DNA from: Erythrocercus mccallii
Lineage: Eukaryota; Chordata; Aves; Passeriformes; Dicruridae
DNA: 64,000 nt
Direction of reading: 5' to 3'
Assembly (NCBI GenBank): GCA_013397435.1
Contig: VZRG01000871.1
Location: 244,090 to 308,089 of the forward strand
Below are positions 1 to 13,590 of the stretch, piece by piece (the first letter of the stretch is position 1; each line of letters opens with the position of its first letter). The notes under the pieces are model-generated. The model was not told the origin of the DNA and made no database searches. It was given only the letters and a program-made list of their open reading frames with translations. The position numbers and the translations under genes were made by a program.

Positions 1-101
1 AGTTTCTGACAGCTCTGGTGTGCAACAGAGATTACAATATTGCTTAGGCAGCATCTTCTACGAAAATCCCCCCATTACATACATAATTAAAAACTTCTTA
101 C
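1..101 (-). other. LRP6 intron 3, 5' end only
   Basis: This is the sequence downstream of the exon 3 donor (GTAAGAAG, starting at 101 and read on the minus strand). The intron continues beyond the window. Nothing else is recognisable in it. Confidence 0.9.
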
Positions 102-299
102 CTATGACTTCCATCCAGATTTGATTTGTGGATGAAATTCAGTTTTGCATCTGCCCAATAGAGCTTCTGTTCCTCATAATCCAATGTCAGTCCATTTGGC
201 CAATATATGTCCGTGTTAACGATAATGGAGCGGCTCGAACCATCCATCCCAGCTCGTTCTATCTTTGGCACTTCTCCCCAGTCTGTCCAGTACATGAAC
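102..299 (-). CDS. LRP6: LRP6 coding exon 3 (first YWTD beta-propeller, continued)
   Basis: This exon encodes residues 150-216 of the Wnt co-receptor LRP6, a single-pass membrane protein that binds Wnt and Frizzled at the cell surface and signals through beta-catenin. It contains two YWTD-type repeats (MYWTDWGEVP at about 152-161 and LYWADAKLN at about 196-204) and the IYWPNGLT segment, whose Asn185 is, from memory, part of the propeller-1 ligand surface in human LRP6. Gly158 is at the position equivalent to the LRP5 high-bone-mass Gly171. The acceptor AG is at 300-301, after a strong pyrimidine tract (about 307-345 on the plus strand, read in reverse). The donor is AG|GTAAGAAG at 101. Length is 198 bases, entry phase 2, exit phase 2, and the first base completes the Gly codon split with exon 2. 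The wording (VPKIERAGMDGSSR, DYEEQKLYW) is LRP6, not LRP5 (TPRIERAGMDGSTR). Confidence 0.97.
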
Positions 300-1460
300 C
301 TACAATTATTTGAAAAGAGAAAAGACAAGAAAAAAAGAAAGCAATCATGTATAAATGTACAGCTTTCAGTAAAGACAAAAGCACTCTGTGTTCTGCAGAG
401 ACAATGTCTGTGGAGCTCTGCTCTACTAGATAAGGGGCATATATCCTGTGAAACAAAGCAAAATTACTTTACAAAGAGCTGAAGAAAAGCAACCTAAGAC
501 AAACCCACAGTACTATATCAGGTTATACTTCTTTATGTTTCTTTCTTTCCTCAGGTCAAGCGAGAAAGTTGGAGATATCCAACAGATCTTGACAACCATC
601 TCAAAATTCATCATTAAACAGCAAAGGTAGATATTACAAATTGTCATAAAAGTACAACAGCTTCTCTACTTTGTGTCAGAATTTAGGGGGGCACAGAAAG
701 TGTGCGGACTTACAGCAGACATAGCTGCATGTGATGCAGTAAAGTGGTTTTGATGGAAGATGAATTCATGTCCTTTTATTTCCAGAGAAATTCTGAGACA
801 AGCAGCTAAGTCAACATGTTTAGAAGCACAGCTTGCATCCAGTAACTGAGAAAAACACGCTGTAAGATCTTCTAAGACTGGACAAGCAAGTTTTAAGACG
901 TGTAACATATATCAATTTTTAAACATTATTTAACAACTAGTGGGAAGAGGGAAGCTACTCAGTTGCTTTTAGGACTGAGGCAAAGTGAGGAAAACCCCTT
1001 TATTTTGGCTGGAGACTAGCAGGGGTCAAGAATAATTGTCCTTTTCCTGCAGGTGGTAGAAAATGGATTTACTTTTGTGGGTTGTTGACAGAATGCATAA
1101 CAAAACTGAAGTAAGAATATAAACAGATCAGCCACAGTATGTCCATGGTGCTTGCTCTGTTTTGTTGTTGCAGCTGGAACAGACTACTGTCCTAAATTGC
1201 TTCTCATAACATCATGACATCTGCCAGCATTACCTGCTTGTATATGTGCTCCTTAGCCTGGCTCAGTCAAAACAATCCAGATTAGGAGAGACCTGAAGCC
1301 TTTAATCTAACTCAGATCATCACACAACCACAACAGGTCAGTATATGGTACCCACATGTGAAGAGGCCCAGCCACCCATCCTCCAAAGGAAAACAAGTGT
1401 GCAACACATTCAAGAGAGACTTGCAGATGAAGTTATTCTTGGCAAAGATCTATTCTTTTT

Positions 1461-1500
1461 TATTACTATTATTATTATTATTACTATTTTTATTTTTTTA
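1461..1500. repeat. Interrupted (TTA)n microsatellite
   Basis: The run TATTACTATTATTATTATTA continues into TTACTATTTTTATTTTTTTA. It is an imperfect trinucleotide repeat in LRP6 intron 2. Confidence 0.85.
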
Positions 1501-4500
1501 AAGAGTTGGGAAATTCCATGTCATATCTTCCCCCTTAATTCATGTCTACAGCCTGTTTGCTTTAATGTGCAGCAATATCTGTGGACAGAAACGCAGCTGA
1601 TTAACAAAAATATTGTCCTATTTGATCCCAAGTGAGTCATTCTTCATGGAGCAACAGGTTTATCTTAACACAGAGCACAAAAATATCTGAAAGAGCATGT
1701 GAGATTTCTGTAGGCATAAACAAGTGCCTCACATAAAGTGGTTTTTCATCAGGAAGAAGGACAAACCCCAAATAATTTCCAGATAGGTAGAACCGTAGCA
1801 AGGCACCTGGTCAAGCTATGCAATAAGAAATCACACTTGAAAAAAGAAATGTTAAAAAAGTCAAGCAGCATTTCACCAGTGTGCATGTGAGAAAGAAGAC
1901 AGAAAATGAGAGATTTACTTTTAACTTCTTTAAGACAGTCCTGCTTTGCCCCAGATGTCAACTCTTAGACTTCCAAATCAAGGTTAATAAGTTCCAAGGC
2001 TCTGACCAGCCTGCTGGACTGATTTTTTTGGGGCTGAAACAGCTCATTAATTGCTGTACAGCCTCATATTCTTCCCTGTCTCACTCTCACCTCTCATGCA
2101 CGCTGCAATTACTCAAGCAAAAACAGGTAAGGGTAGTTTGGTAAGAAAGAAAAGGCTTCCCAGACTTCACAAAAACAGCCCTGTTTCATTTGTCAGAGGA
2201 AGACACACACAGAGAACTGGCTTTACGATTCAGTAGTATTTCCAATCAGCTCCAGTGACCTCTGTGCACTTTCTTCAGCAGTTTAGGGTTTTTTCACTGT
2301 CACGTTTGTTTTCCTCCACCTTGCTTGAAAGCCTGTGGTTAGTTTTAATGTCTCCATTAAAAGTCTATGGAAGCAGCCATGCTCCAGTTGATGACAGCCA
2401 TGCAGGCAAAGTAAGGGTCATTATCCCTCTTCCAATACAGTAAATTAAATTTAAAAAAAAAGCCACCACCAAAGCCCATGGGATAGAGCAAAATATTAAG
2501 AGAAAAATAATGTCTTGTGCTAAATCATCTAGTTATACCTTGCAATACAATTAGAATCTAGGAATCTAGATTTTAATTTTACCAGCAGACTCTGGAAATG
2601 GTTGTGAGCTGTTATAAAAATCTAAAGGAAGAATAAACCCAACAACAACAAAGTGTATTTCTTTTTATAAGTGGTTGTAACTTTCAATATTACAGAGTCA
2701 TGCCCCCTCCAAAGAGTTAATGAAAATCAAGTATTTGACATACTTTCTAGAAGAAAGGACGGTTCTTAGACCTAAATTAAAAAAAAACAGTTTGTGTTTT
2801 GTGTGACTGTGGCCCATAATGTTGGTTTATCTTAAAGTTAATTAAGATCATTAAATAATTAAGATCATTAAAAATTACAAACAAATAACGAAAGAGTTTT
2901 GATCGTTTTTTCCTACAAACTGTTTTCTTCGCCTCTTTAAATCTAGCATTTTTTGGTTTTTGCATTCTGGTGCATAAGGTGAATCCAGGCAATAAAACTT
3001 CCTCCTAAAAGGCGTCAGAAATCACTATTATGCTGTATAGTTGTAACTTCATAGTTTTGATTTGCCTCAAATAAAAGGTTTAGCAGTTGCAAAACAAAAA
3101 CCCAACCAAACAAGAGGATGAAACAGTATGTCACAGTTCATTGTGTGTGATAAACAAATACAGTAAGTAACAGAGCTTTTTTTCCAAAAAGCCCATAAAG
3201 TCTAGGCACCCTGATGGCAGAATAGCCCCTATCCAGAGAAAAAGCTTGCAGACTACAAATGCCAAGATTTCATGCTATAATTTAGCAGTGATTTCCAACA
3301 GCAAGCAGAGAAGGAGAGGAATTTATTGCCAGCACCCATCAACTTTGCAACTTTCTGATCTGCAAACGTTCATTTTCCTGAATGTTATTCGGTGGCAAGA
3401 GCAGCTGCTTAACTAGGACAGCTAATTATTTGGTGAGGCCCTTCACAGTGAAGGCCCCAACTCTGCAATTATGCCTGGTAAAGGCCCTAAGAACTTCTGA
3501 GCTCTACAGGGAGCTGCCAAACTTCAGAGCCTGCAGCAGCCCCTGTGGAGCTCATCAGCTCTGCAGTGGACCCTGTGAAACACAAGCCTGCTCCAGCTCC
3601 AGCACTAACAGGTCTGGCACTCCTCTAACCAGGAAATACAAAGTGAAACATGAGGCACTGGAGTAGTTCAGGAAAACTAAACACAGTAAGTATGTTTGGT
3701 TACTGAAAATAGCTCTTGACTTGAGAAGAGATGTTCAGGAGTTTATGAAAAGACATTTGAATCAAGTGACCCTTCAAGGAGTTGCATGGAGACTCTTTCT
3801 GAGGCAATTTCACAAACAGAGGAAAACTGCAATCCAGAAGCACACAGCAGTATTGAAAGACACAGAAAATGAATTTTCAAATAAGGGGACTAAAAGAATG
3901 ACAGGAAGGTTTTAATAACAAGTTTCTCAACCAACTGTAAAAGTCAGAAAATATTTTCAGTCCTCCAGGAAAAGCAAAAAATGTACATATAAATTAAATA
4001 TGGAAATAATTCTTCATAAAAGAGAGGAAGAAATATCCTTTGGGGATACAATCAAGATAAACACGAGAGAAAATATGTTCTTAGGTAGATGAGAACTGTA
4101 CTCTTTTACAATGGCTTGTCTCTGTAAATAAGTGTATTAGTTGGTTAAGTGGATTAGTTGAATGTAATTTTCAGAGCTGCTTTACAGTAAGATATTATGT
4201 TACTACTCAGTGCAGTCAACATTTTCTGTGCAAATTACCCTATCTGCAGGTTTTTGGCTGCCTCTACACCACTCCTGCACATACTAAAAGCAGGTATGTG
4301 AGGAATGGGTGTGAATTAAGCAGGGAACTGTTAACATCCTAACACACTGAATCTTCTACTTTTTACATTTATTTTGGGTTCAGAAGCCCATGGGTTCCAA
4401 CAGAGCTGCAGTTTCCCATTTCAGGTAGGCACAGCTGGCTCTGAATCACCTGCCTTAAGCATTGCTAGGTACACTGGACAAAACCAAACCAAGATTTCTA

Positions 4501-7500
4501 AAAACAAAGCCTTTTTTATTTCACTCTTCTGCAAGGCATCAGTGTGTCTAGTAGATGACTGAATGACCCAGATGTGCTGAAAGTGTTTGACAAGCAAGCA
4601 GCAGTGGGTCCAGTTGTGTCTCTGTAACTGTTCCCACCCTGACCCTCCACCCCCTTTCCTTGCACCTTGGGGAGGGTGGAGGATGAGCACAACTCCACAG
4701 GTGCTTGGATCTCAGCTAGTGAATTTTACAGCCCAGACCATCAGCATCAAACCTAGACAGGGGTCTCTGTGCAGCAACTGGAACACAATGACCCGTGACA
4801 GGGACATCTCAACATGGCATCAGTGCTCACACAGCAGGAACCTGTGCAGGAACAGGGGTCATTGTAGATAAATTACTGCAGCCTCTGCAGCTCACTTGTC
4901 AGGGATGCTAAAAGACTCGACTGACAAATGGGAGAAACCCATGTGTAAGTCTACTATACACACCAGGAAAAGATCTACTGGGACAAATATTTTGTAAGGC
5001 ATATAAATATTTTTCCCAGTATATTCTATACTGGTTCCCTCAAGATGAAGATGGTGTCCTGGTGATAGCACTTTACTGCATTTATCCTAGGACATCAGGT
5101 AGGATACTAATCAAGCAAAACCCATCTGTAACCAGAATGGCAATGTGAAGATTTCCACTTTGGAGCTCGTTTTACTCTCCTACTCAGACCTTATCTAGCA
5201 GGAGAAGTAAAATCATCACCAGACTGTCTCTTTTTTTGGAATCAATTTCTAAAATAAGGGATAAATGCAAACATTCCACTTTTGGAATGAAGAAAAGTGG
5301 TGATGAAGAGATTAAAAGGTGATGCTTTGTCTCTAGCTCAAGAGATACTTTGTATCAAGAACAAAGTATAAAACTAGAAGGAGATTTTGTAGATGGTGCT
5401 CATAAACCCTGAAAATAATGCTTTAGAAAAGCCACTGAAAGTCTTTCATAAGAAATCAACATAGAAGCACAAACCTATATGATATTCTCATTTCATAACC
5501 AAAAAAAACCAACTCAGTATTCAAGCTAGTTACCATGGCTTCTGTTTTCAGGTATTCCAGTTTAAAGAAAATTATGGGCGATCTAACAAAACAGATGAGA
5601 GATTGTTTTTCATTTTCACCCAGACATTTCTGCAGGTCTGTAGGAAGTAAGGTTTGACATAGCTGTCAAACCAAACATACACTGATGCACTGCAGAGTCT
5701 CATGCATATAGTTGTCCTTTTGGTCACAGATCCCCAGGAAAAAGAGAAAGGTATTCATTAAATAACAAGAAGCAGCTATCTTTTTGCTGAATGCTCACAA
5801 AGGCAGAATTTTAATTGTTTGAGCAGGTGGAAAGGTCTCTTGCTCCTTAAACTTGTAAATTAACCTATCTCCAGACACAAAAGGTCTACAGATGTGCCTT
5901 TCACAGTTAGGAAACAAAAGCCATTTTTTGGTTTCTCCTAGAGCAGGCAGGAAATAAAGCCTGTCAAAACTCAGCAGCATTTAGAAAACAGTATTTGAAA
6001 CCATTTTCCCTGTTAAAAAAAAAAAAGAGTGAGAGAGAGGGATACAATTTCCCCTCTCTGTTACCGATTAACAGCATCCCTAGACCCCTGAGGACTGCAA
6101 GATAGAAGTAAGATACAAATGTGCTTTGGAAGACTCCAGCCAGCCCCTTGCACAGGAACCACTCCAGATACAATACACCAGACCCTGCCAAGTTCAGACA
6201 GCAGATAAGCCAACAGAAAACTAAAACGTAATTACTGTAACTGGAGATGGACAAAATAAGAGAAGAAAATTCCTTCCCTTCTAACCTACCTTAGTTCTTC
6301 AGCTATAACATGAAAATAGAGGAAAGAAAACCAGCTGGCTGTTTTGACAGACTTTCAAAAAAACAAACACATGAACAAAAATACCATAAACCAACAACTG
6401 TGACAGAGTCTCTCAAGAAGCCAGGAAAGCAGCTGAGCCAGGAACACGTGCTGAGTAACTCTGCAGGGCTGAGGACTCTCACAGAGGTCTGCTCTGGCAG
6501 TGCCTCCAGCACTGCCCAGGAGGAGCCCACACACACAAAACCACACCTTCCAAATAGTTCTTTAAGAACCTACAGAAAGGTGCAGATCTCAATGCATCTG
6601 TGAACTGAATAAAATTATGAAAGCTAGTACTAAAGAATATTTAGCTACATTAAAAGTAGGGGAAAGAAGTGAGAAAACGGTGGGATCACAGTTCTTCATC
6701 TTTCTCAGATAAAATGGTATCTTCTTTGTAAAAAAATGTTTGAAAAAAATATGTTTCTTTACAGGGACTTGCACTAGAAATATAAACATTTGCACTGCAC
6801 ATAGTTTGTAAACGAGGATTTAGAACTCTGTAATTTCAAAGAGCTTTGGGTTGAAACTAGACAAGTCAGCTGCTACAATAATTTTTCACTCCTTGCTTTT
6901 TCAGCTCAGTCATAACCAAACTTGCTTCTTATATTTCAATAAAAAAACTGGGAGAATTATTCTCCATATCACCCTATACATCCTGAATCCTTATATTTGT
7001 ATCTTAAATTGAAGGCCTAGAAATACAAACACTTCTCCATGGCAAGAAAGCACAGTCATTTATGCCAGTTGTGTTGCTCAGTGAATGAGGGAAAGACAGA
7101 CAAATCTGTCATTTGACACTCTGTTTCTCAGAAACAAAAATTTAGGTATATCCCATTGCTGTGCAAGGTTAGGAGTTATGAACTCCTCTATTCCAGGTAC
7201 TCCACAGATACATCACCTACACCCAGCAAGCAGAACGTGGTGTTATAACCGTCCCAGCAATCCTTAAACAGTTTTTATCCAAGACCCACTTATTCAACTT
7301 TATTCTCAGATTTAATGGAAGTTTACTCTAAGTTGGGGCCCTGATACAGTTCACCATAACATCAAGCGGGTACCTGTGCTAAAACACGGAAGGACAGGAT
7401 GGCACAAACAGGAACAAGAAAAGATTAGGTCAAAAGAACTATCAGGGATATGACCTCTCTACCACCAACCGAAATTGGGGAACAACATGTTCAGCATCAT

Positions 7501-8054
7501 GAGATCCTTTTGCAACTTCTCCTCTCTGAGATTTCTTTTTTATCATTCCAAGTCTTCCATCAGTAAAATAACCCCTTGATATTCAGCTCCTCTCTCAGTA
7601 CACAGCTACCGACTGGATGATTTTTATGTTCTTGATTCCTGACTCTTCCAAGAAGCCCTACAGAACTTTAATGTTCTGCCGAGCCATGCTGCATCCTACC
7701 CTCCATACCACATTTCAGCATTCTGCTAATTCTTTTTTCACAGTTTTCATCCTATTGTTTGGTATGTAAATCAGGCTAACTTACATGTAACCATCATTCC
7801 TTAGGCTTTTTAAAAAATTCAATTAATTCATGTCATCTAGGGGTTCAGTACATTTTCAGTGCAGCTCCTGTCCTTGTGATTTATCAGTTTGTTGATACAG
7901 AAACCAACCTGATGCCACTTTGATCATCCAACAGAATCACTAAATCACTTATTCTCCTATAAGAAAGTGGCACACACCAAATCATCTTTTCATACCACAA
8001 AATTACATAAAATATGGCCTTGTTTTTAAGCAAAAGCTACCTAATATTAATTAC

Positions 8055-8099
8055 AAAAAAAAAATCCACAAAAAAAAAGGGGGGGAAGAAGAGGAGAGA
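8055..8099. repeat. A-run followed by homopurine tract
   Basis: Ten A's (8055-8064), a short break, then nine A's running into seven G's and an AG-rich stretch (8070-8099). It is low-complexity sequence within intron 2. Confidence 0.8.
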
Positions 8100-10764
8100 T
8101 TTCTGTATAGGGAGTAAAAAGGATAGAAATAAAGGGACACATTGTAATTAATGCATAATGAGATAGGTTACATTACACGACATTTGGTTAGAGACCTAAT
8201 TCTGGAGATATAAACCTAGGTAGATTTGACTTTTATTGAGAAGAAGCTATGTTTGACCAGAGCACTTAGAAAGGTCCACAAAATGTGGTCTGAATACTGG
8301 CCAAAAGCTTTGTACTCAGATGGAACAAACATCACTTCATTTATATACTGAAAACATTATTATAAAATAACAGATATCTGAGACGTCGCTCAATTTTTCT
8401 AGGTTAGATTTTGCTATAAAGGAAGTAAGAATGCTTCTACTTTTCCATTCCTACTGTAAACAGCTAAATGTTAAGTACTTGGATTCAATTTTTATGGAAT
8501 AAGTGCATTCTACAGCAACTATTATGCACCTGGAATTCTGAAGTTTAAAATCAATTAACACAGCTTTAAAACCAGGTCATTAGCTTTTCTCCCTACAGGA
8601 TTCTTTTGCAGGTCACTCTTCTGCTCTTCAAGTAAGAACCACCATTAACCATACACTTGCTTGCAGCACAGAGATACTTCAAAAGTGGGAAAAAATTCCA
8701 AATTCTCACTCTAGAACAGGCCTCATTCACAAGACATCTTCTAACAAGGCACACAAAAAATGCCCACCAAATATTACACTAAGGGAAAAAACCACAACTA
8801 TGGTTCCAATCACTCAAGTATAAAACTCACTCTAGTTTAAACCTTTCACCTCAAGCCTGAACTGCTCAGCAGAAAAAAAGTGCTGATAATTTGCCATCAG
8901 CTCACAGAATTTAAAAAAATTATACTAAATGCTGTTAAAAGGTTTTTACAAAAAACCAGGCTGCTTACAGAGAAATGTTCTTCTCCGTTTTCCATACAGC
9001 ATTTGCAGGGGGAAAAAAAGCATTACATTTTGAGCAATTTAATTAGATAAAAGAACAAGTTTTGAAACTCAGCTGCTTCTTGGGAGGGCAAGTGAGAAAT
9101 AGATACTACAGAAACAAGATCATGATAGACCAAAAATCTTAAGGAGGGGAACCCTACATTTATTTAGCAACAGTGTGGGGAACTATTGCATGCATAAGCG
9201 GCCTCTAGAAACTGCCCATCTTAAGTAAAACCAGAGACTTTCAACATCAGCAAAACCCCCAGTTTTCTTTTGAGTGCAACTTTGATGCTGACAGAAGCAA
9301 GAAGTAAGATTCCAGCAGTATTTAAATGATGTTTCTTTCTTGCCCTATAAATACCTATAAAAGTGATCCTTCTGTCTGTAGTTGCTTTTGCCATTCAAGG
9401 CTGCCACTTTTTCCACCTCTCTCCTGCATCAATGTGAAGAGTTGATGCAGAAGGGCCCAAAAGTTTCTCTCCCTACACCTACTGCTGGCTACGTTCCCCT
9501 GCGCTCTTACCTCACTCCAAATCCCTCCAAAGAGGTGAAAAATATGTGTGACAACAATACAACAGGAGGAAAAAAAAAAGTAGAGATGTGCAGAAAACCC
9601 CAAAACAGTGATGGTATCAAAGAAGCCCACTTAGGCCAAATCAATTATCTTGTTTTCAAACCATGCAAGCTTAATAAAATCTAATTCAAAGCATTTTCTG
9701 CAGAAGATAATAACTTGAGTAATTTTATAGAAAAACTCCTTCACCTGTTTTAACAAAACATTTGCATTTAACTTGCAAAGCTGTCACATTAAACAAAATA
9801 CTAACTATGTATAAAATAAATTATATGCTAATACATGTATAATAAATATAAGAACATGATAAAAATGAACAGATCTCAAAACCAAATAACATCTTTTCTA
9901 TATCTAAATATATTGTGAATTTACAGTTCAGTACTTTAAAGACTCACTGTTAGGTATGAAAACCTTCCTAGTACACAACTGTGTTATATTAGAAAACTAG
10001 CAGTCTCTCCTCTTCAGATATAAAATGCTCCCAAGTTTTCCATGTAGGAACAGAAAATGGCAACTTAAATCTCATGTAATGTCTGTCACTGTGTTTTCAC
10101 TCATTACAGTTCATCTGTTAAAAAAATGCAGAACAAAAGGCACAGAAAAAAATAAAGAGTTGGGAAAATTAAACTTAAGCACAGCAAAATCCAATACACA
10201 CAGGAGGGGGAAAATTTCTTACTGCCCTGAACCAGCGGGAGAAATCTGCTTGCAGAAATCAAGGAGCACAGAAGGAGAACAGGCACTAACCCTGTTTGAA
10301 TAGGCTGCAAGAGGGGAGTTCTAACAGTGCCTCTTTTACTGTGCTTCTTACAGGTCCTGGATGCTTTAGACTTTGAAAGGAAAAAGGAAAAAAAAAAGAC
10401 ACCCACCAAGCTACAGCTTGCTCAAAAGAAAAACTAATGCCTGTTACATTTGTGGTTTTAGTAATTTTGTGGGTATAGAGCAAAATGATGGGTAATTCAT
10501 TTTGTAAGAATAATATATATTCACTGTAATTTAACCTTTGGAACAGCCCACTGGAGACACCACCACCACTGGTCACCATCAAAGGGGAAGAGCCACCTTA
10601 TGCAGGGGAAGAGCCACCACATTATGCAGGATTTAAGCCAAGGGAATCCAAGAAAAGGCATTTCTGCTTGTATGTGCATAGTCCTTGTTACAAATCGGTG
10701 TTTTTAGTTTTCATTTTGCTCTACGGTGAAACTTACTGCTTCATTTAATGGGAATCTAAAACAT

Positions 10765-11587
10765 TCAGAGAGGCCCTGCAGAGAGACTTGGACAGATTAA
10801 AGGGCTGGACAGTCACCAACCATCTCAAGTTCAACAAGGGACGGTGCCGGATTCTGCACCTGGGATGGGGCAGCCCTGGAGGCACAGACAGACTGGGAAT
10901 GAGAGGCTGGAAAGCAGTGCCAGGGAAAGGCACCTGGGCTCCTGCTCAGTGCCCACTTGGACAGGAGGCTGCAGTGTCCTGGAGCCAGGAGGGACATCCC
11001 TGTCCTGGGGACACCAGGCCCAGCATCCCCAGCCAGGCCAAGGAGGGACTGTCCCGCTCTGCTCTGGTCTGGGGCAGCCTCACCTGGAATATTGTGGGAA
11101 ATTTGGGGTGCCACAATAGCAGAGAGACATTAATCTATCAGAGAGTGTGCAAAGGAGGGCATGAGGATGGTGAAGGGCCTTGAGGGGAAGCCGTGTGAGG
11201 AGCAGCTGAGGACACTTGGTCTGTTCAGCTGGAGGAGACTGAGGGGAGACAGCGCAGTCACAGCTTCTCCTGAGGGGAACAGGAGGGGCAGGCCCTGAGC
11301 TCTGCTCTCTGGGACCAGGGACAGACCCCAGGGAACGGCTGGAGCTGTGTCACAGCAGGGGCAGACTGGATATCAGGGCAAGGTTCTTCCCCTAGAGGGT
11401 GTCAGGCACTGCCCAGGCTCCCCAGGGAATGGTCACAGCCCCAAGGCTGCCAGAGCTCCAGGAGCCTTTGGACAATGCTCTCAGGGATGCACAGGGTGGG
11501 ATTGTTGGGGTGTCTGTGCAGGGCCAGGGGTGGGACTCGATGATCCCTCTGCATCTGTCCAACTCAGAATATTCTGTGATTCTGTGA
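10765..11587 (+). mobile_element. CR1 LINE, 5'-truncated 3' end (plus strand)
   Basis: This is a non-LTR retrotransposon remnant lying antisense to LRP6. It starts inside ORF2 just past the reverse-transcriptase active site: DRLKGWTVTNHLKFNKGRC and ILHLGWGSP are decayed forms of the CR1 segment DRLxxWAxxNxxxFNKxKCxxLHLG. PHLEYC, also typical of the ORF2 C-terminal part, follows near 11077-11094. The copy ends with the CR1 3' signature ATTCTGTGATTCTGTGA at 11571-11587. The reading frame is broken by several stops and indels. At about 820 bases it is a typical dead, severely 5'-truncated copy. Its GC content is clearly above the surrounding intron. Confidence 0.93.
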
Positions 11588-13139
11588 AAAGCTGGTGCTA
11601 CTGATGATCTTGTGTTAAAAACATCTTGATACAATCTCCCAGAACAACTACACTTCAACGGCAAGTGAGAGCTAAGCAGAAGAAATGTCAACTTAATGAT
11701 TAGTAATTTAATTCACAGAGAAATTGCATCTCCCAATATGTAAACTTGTGTCACATTCTGACCTGTAATCTTTATGCTAGGCAAGATCAACCGTTCCCCA
11801 AAGTACCACTGTATGCAGGCACAGGTGGGAATGCAACAGGAGAGGTGTTGGTGTCAGCTGCCACACTACTCCTTCCTGACCACTGACACACAACCGTGAG
11901 GTGCAGCCTTGTTTCCACTACAGAACTTCATTAGTGGATGACTGACTGGAAGGATACAAATTGTCAAATTTCTCACCTCTCAAGCCACACTTTATTTATT
12001 ATTGCTCTCTCACTATCCCCACGATATCCCTGTTACATCCAAAAGCAGATGTTTTAGCACTTGGTGTAACACTGTTCCTCTCTATTATAAATCAGCTGTT
12101 TCTCAGGCTGACTGAATGAACACTACATCTATCTGTCACCAATCCAAGTTCACCAAGCAACCATGATTCACTCTCTTGCAAGCAGGACAGCATTAGTATT
12201 GTTTTACTGAAGAGGACAAAGTACTTCTACTCCAAAATTCTTACAGTCACAGTCTTCAGGGTGAAAAGGATTGGGGCCAAAAGACAGCTTCAGTGGCATG
12301 ACTGAGCATGACTGTAGAAAGCTTGAGATTTGTGACCAAGCCACATACAACTTACAGGTTTTGCTGTATTATTATTTCTGTCCCAATGTGAAGTATGGTT
12401 AATACATCTGTGTTCTGGGTTTTCCTTTAAGCATATGTCTTTCATGGAAATGTGTAACACGCTCATACAACCCAACTTCTCAAAGTTTTGCATCAGCCAG
12501 TGCTTGTAGAAAAACATAAATAAAATCCCACGATGTATGCATATATATGGATGTTCTTCTCCTTAGGAGCTGAGTTTGTCCAGCAGTGATCAAATCAAAC
12601 CAAACCAAATCAAATCCCAAGTGCAACAGTTTCTGAAAACTGCATACACTTCCAAAAAAATTGTCATAGGCTCTACATTTAATTTTCTGCTTTCATATCA
12701 GGTCCCCTTTTAGTCTGTCCATTCCATGGTCTGCTTCAGATAATACTTTCCTTTGTTATAAGTCATGAACAGTAATCCCTTCATGGTTGTTATCCAATTT
12801 TACCAAAGGCTGTAATCTGCTTTATTGACAATTACTCTTTAACTACTCTTCTCTGAACTGAATTGTAATAAAATGGATCTCCAGTTCTGCAACTGAACAA
12901 AATCTCAAAATCCCAAACAAATCAACAAACAACCCAGAGTTTGGGATTATTACTGAGGACAAAAATATGTTTGGAAAATTAATTATATGAAGCAATTCAA
13001 ATAGAGTAATTCTAATAATATACAGAAGTGGTGGCAACAGTAAGAATTTCCCCCAATTGTGTAAGAAATATAGATGGGTTATTTATTCAAAAGAAACTTA
13101 ACTCTTTATAACTTGCTCTTTTTCTGTTCCATGGACTGC
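11588..13139 (-). other. LRP6 intron 2, between CR1 and LTR-like segment: nothing recognised
   Basis: AT-rich intron with no splice-flanked coding segment, RNA gene or repeat family that I recognise. Open frames are below 80 codons. Confidence 0.6.
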
Positions 13140-13590
13140 TGTGAGCTGCCAGGATAGGTTGGTTTTGCAGGGTTAACCGTGAGGAGGCAGAGGACCAACC
13201 CTTTAGATAACAAATGGCACAGGACACAGCCAGGTGACCAGACACTCAGACAGGAGTGACAGCCCCCAGACCTTCCTGCTCTTACACTGTGAGAGTATAA
13301 AAGGCCAGGGTTTCCTTTGTTCAGGGCCTCAGAGGCACCCAGCTTCAGCTGTTATTTTGTTATTTAGCTATTGCAGCAAGCTAAAATTATTTTAAGGATC
13401 GACACATGTGACATGGGAAATGTGGTCTGCCTGGGTGAGTGTGGGCTGTGCAGCTGGAAGGAACTTCAGTCACAGCTCAGGTGGTGCAAAAGCGACTGCC
13501 AGAGTAGTCCTGGATGGTCCAACAGGAACTTCCCACAACACCTGCCACTGAGAGCTTGACAGTCACACCAATTGTATAAAAGGGATGGCT
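13140..13590 (+). mobile_element. Possible LTR-like segment with TATA box
   Basis: This is a GC-richer block in AT-rich intron. TATAAAAGGCCAGGG at 13297-13311 is followed about 25 bases on by GTTCAGGGCCTCAGAGGCAC, the layout of a retroviral U3/R junction. A second TATAAAAGGG lies at 13575-13584. I could not define terminal TG...CA ends, a target-site duplication or an AATAAA signal, so the boundaries are approximate. It could instead be a unique intronic promoter-like sequence. No gag, pol or env fragment flanks it. Confidence 0.3.

Larger units (their letters stand above)
300..10764 (-). other. LRP6 intron 2, 3' part: no gene seen
   Basis: This is AT-rich intronic sequence between the exon 3 acceptor and the first CR1 copy. 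The only acceptor I can assign is the one at 300-301. It holds a TTA microsatellite (1461-1500), a 17-base direct repeat around AATTAAGATCATTA (2837-2873), an A/G homopurine run (8070-8099) and a GGGGAAGAGCCACC direct repeat (10587-10628). All open frames here are 60-101 codons, overlap on both strands, and show no family motif. I see no coding exon or RNA gene. Confidence 0.7.

Noticed and set aside
10788..11183. 131-codon plus-strand frame considered as a gene
   Set aside because: It is the decayed reverse-transcriptase end of a CR1 element (PHLEYC-type wording), not a host gene.
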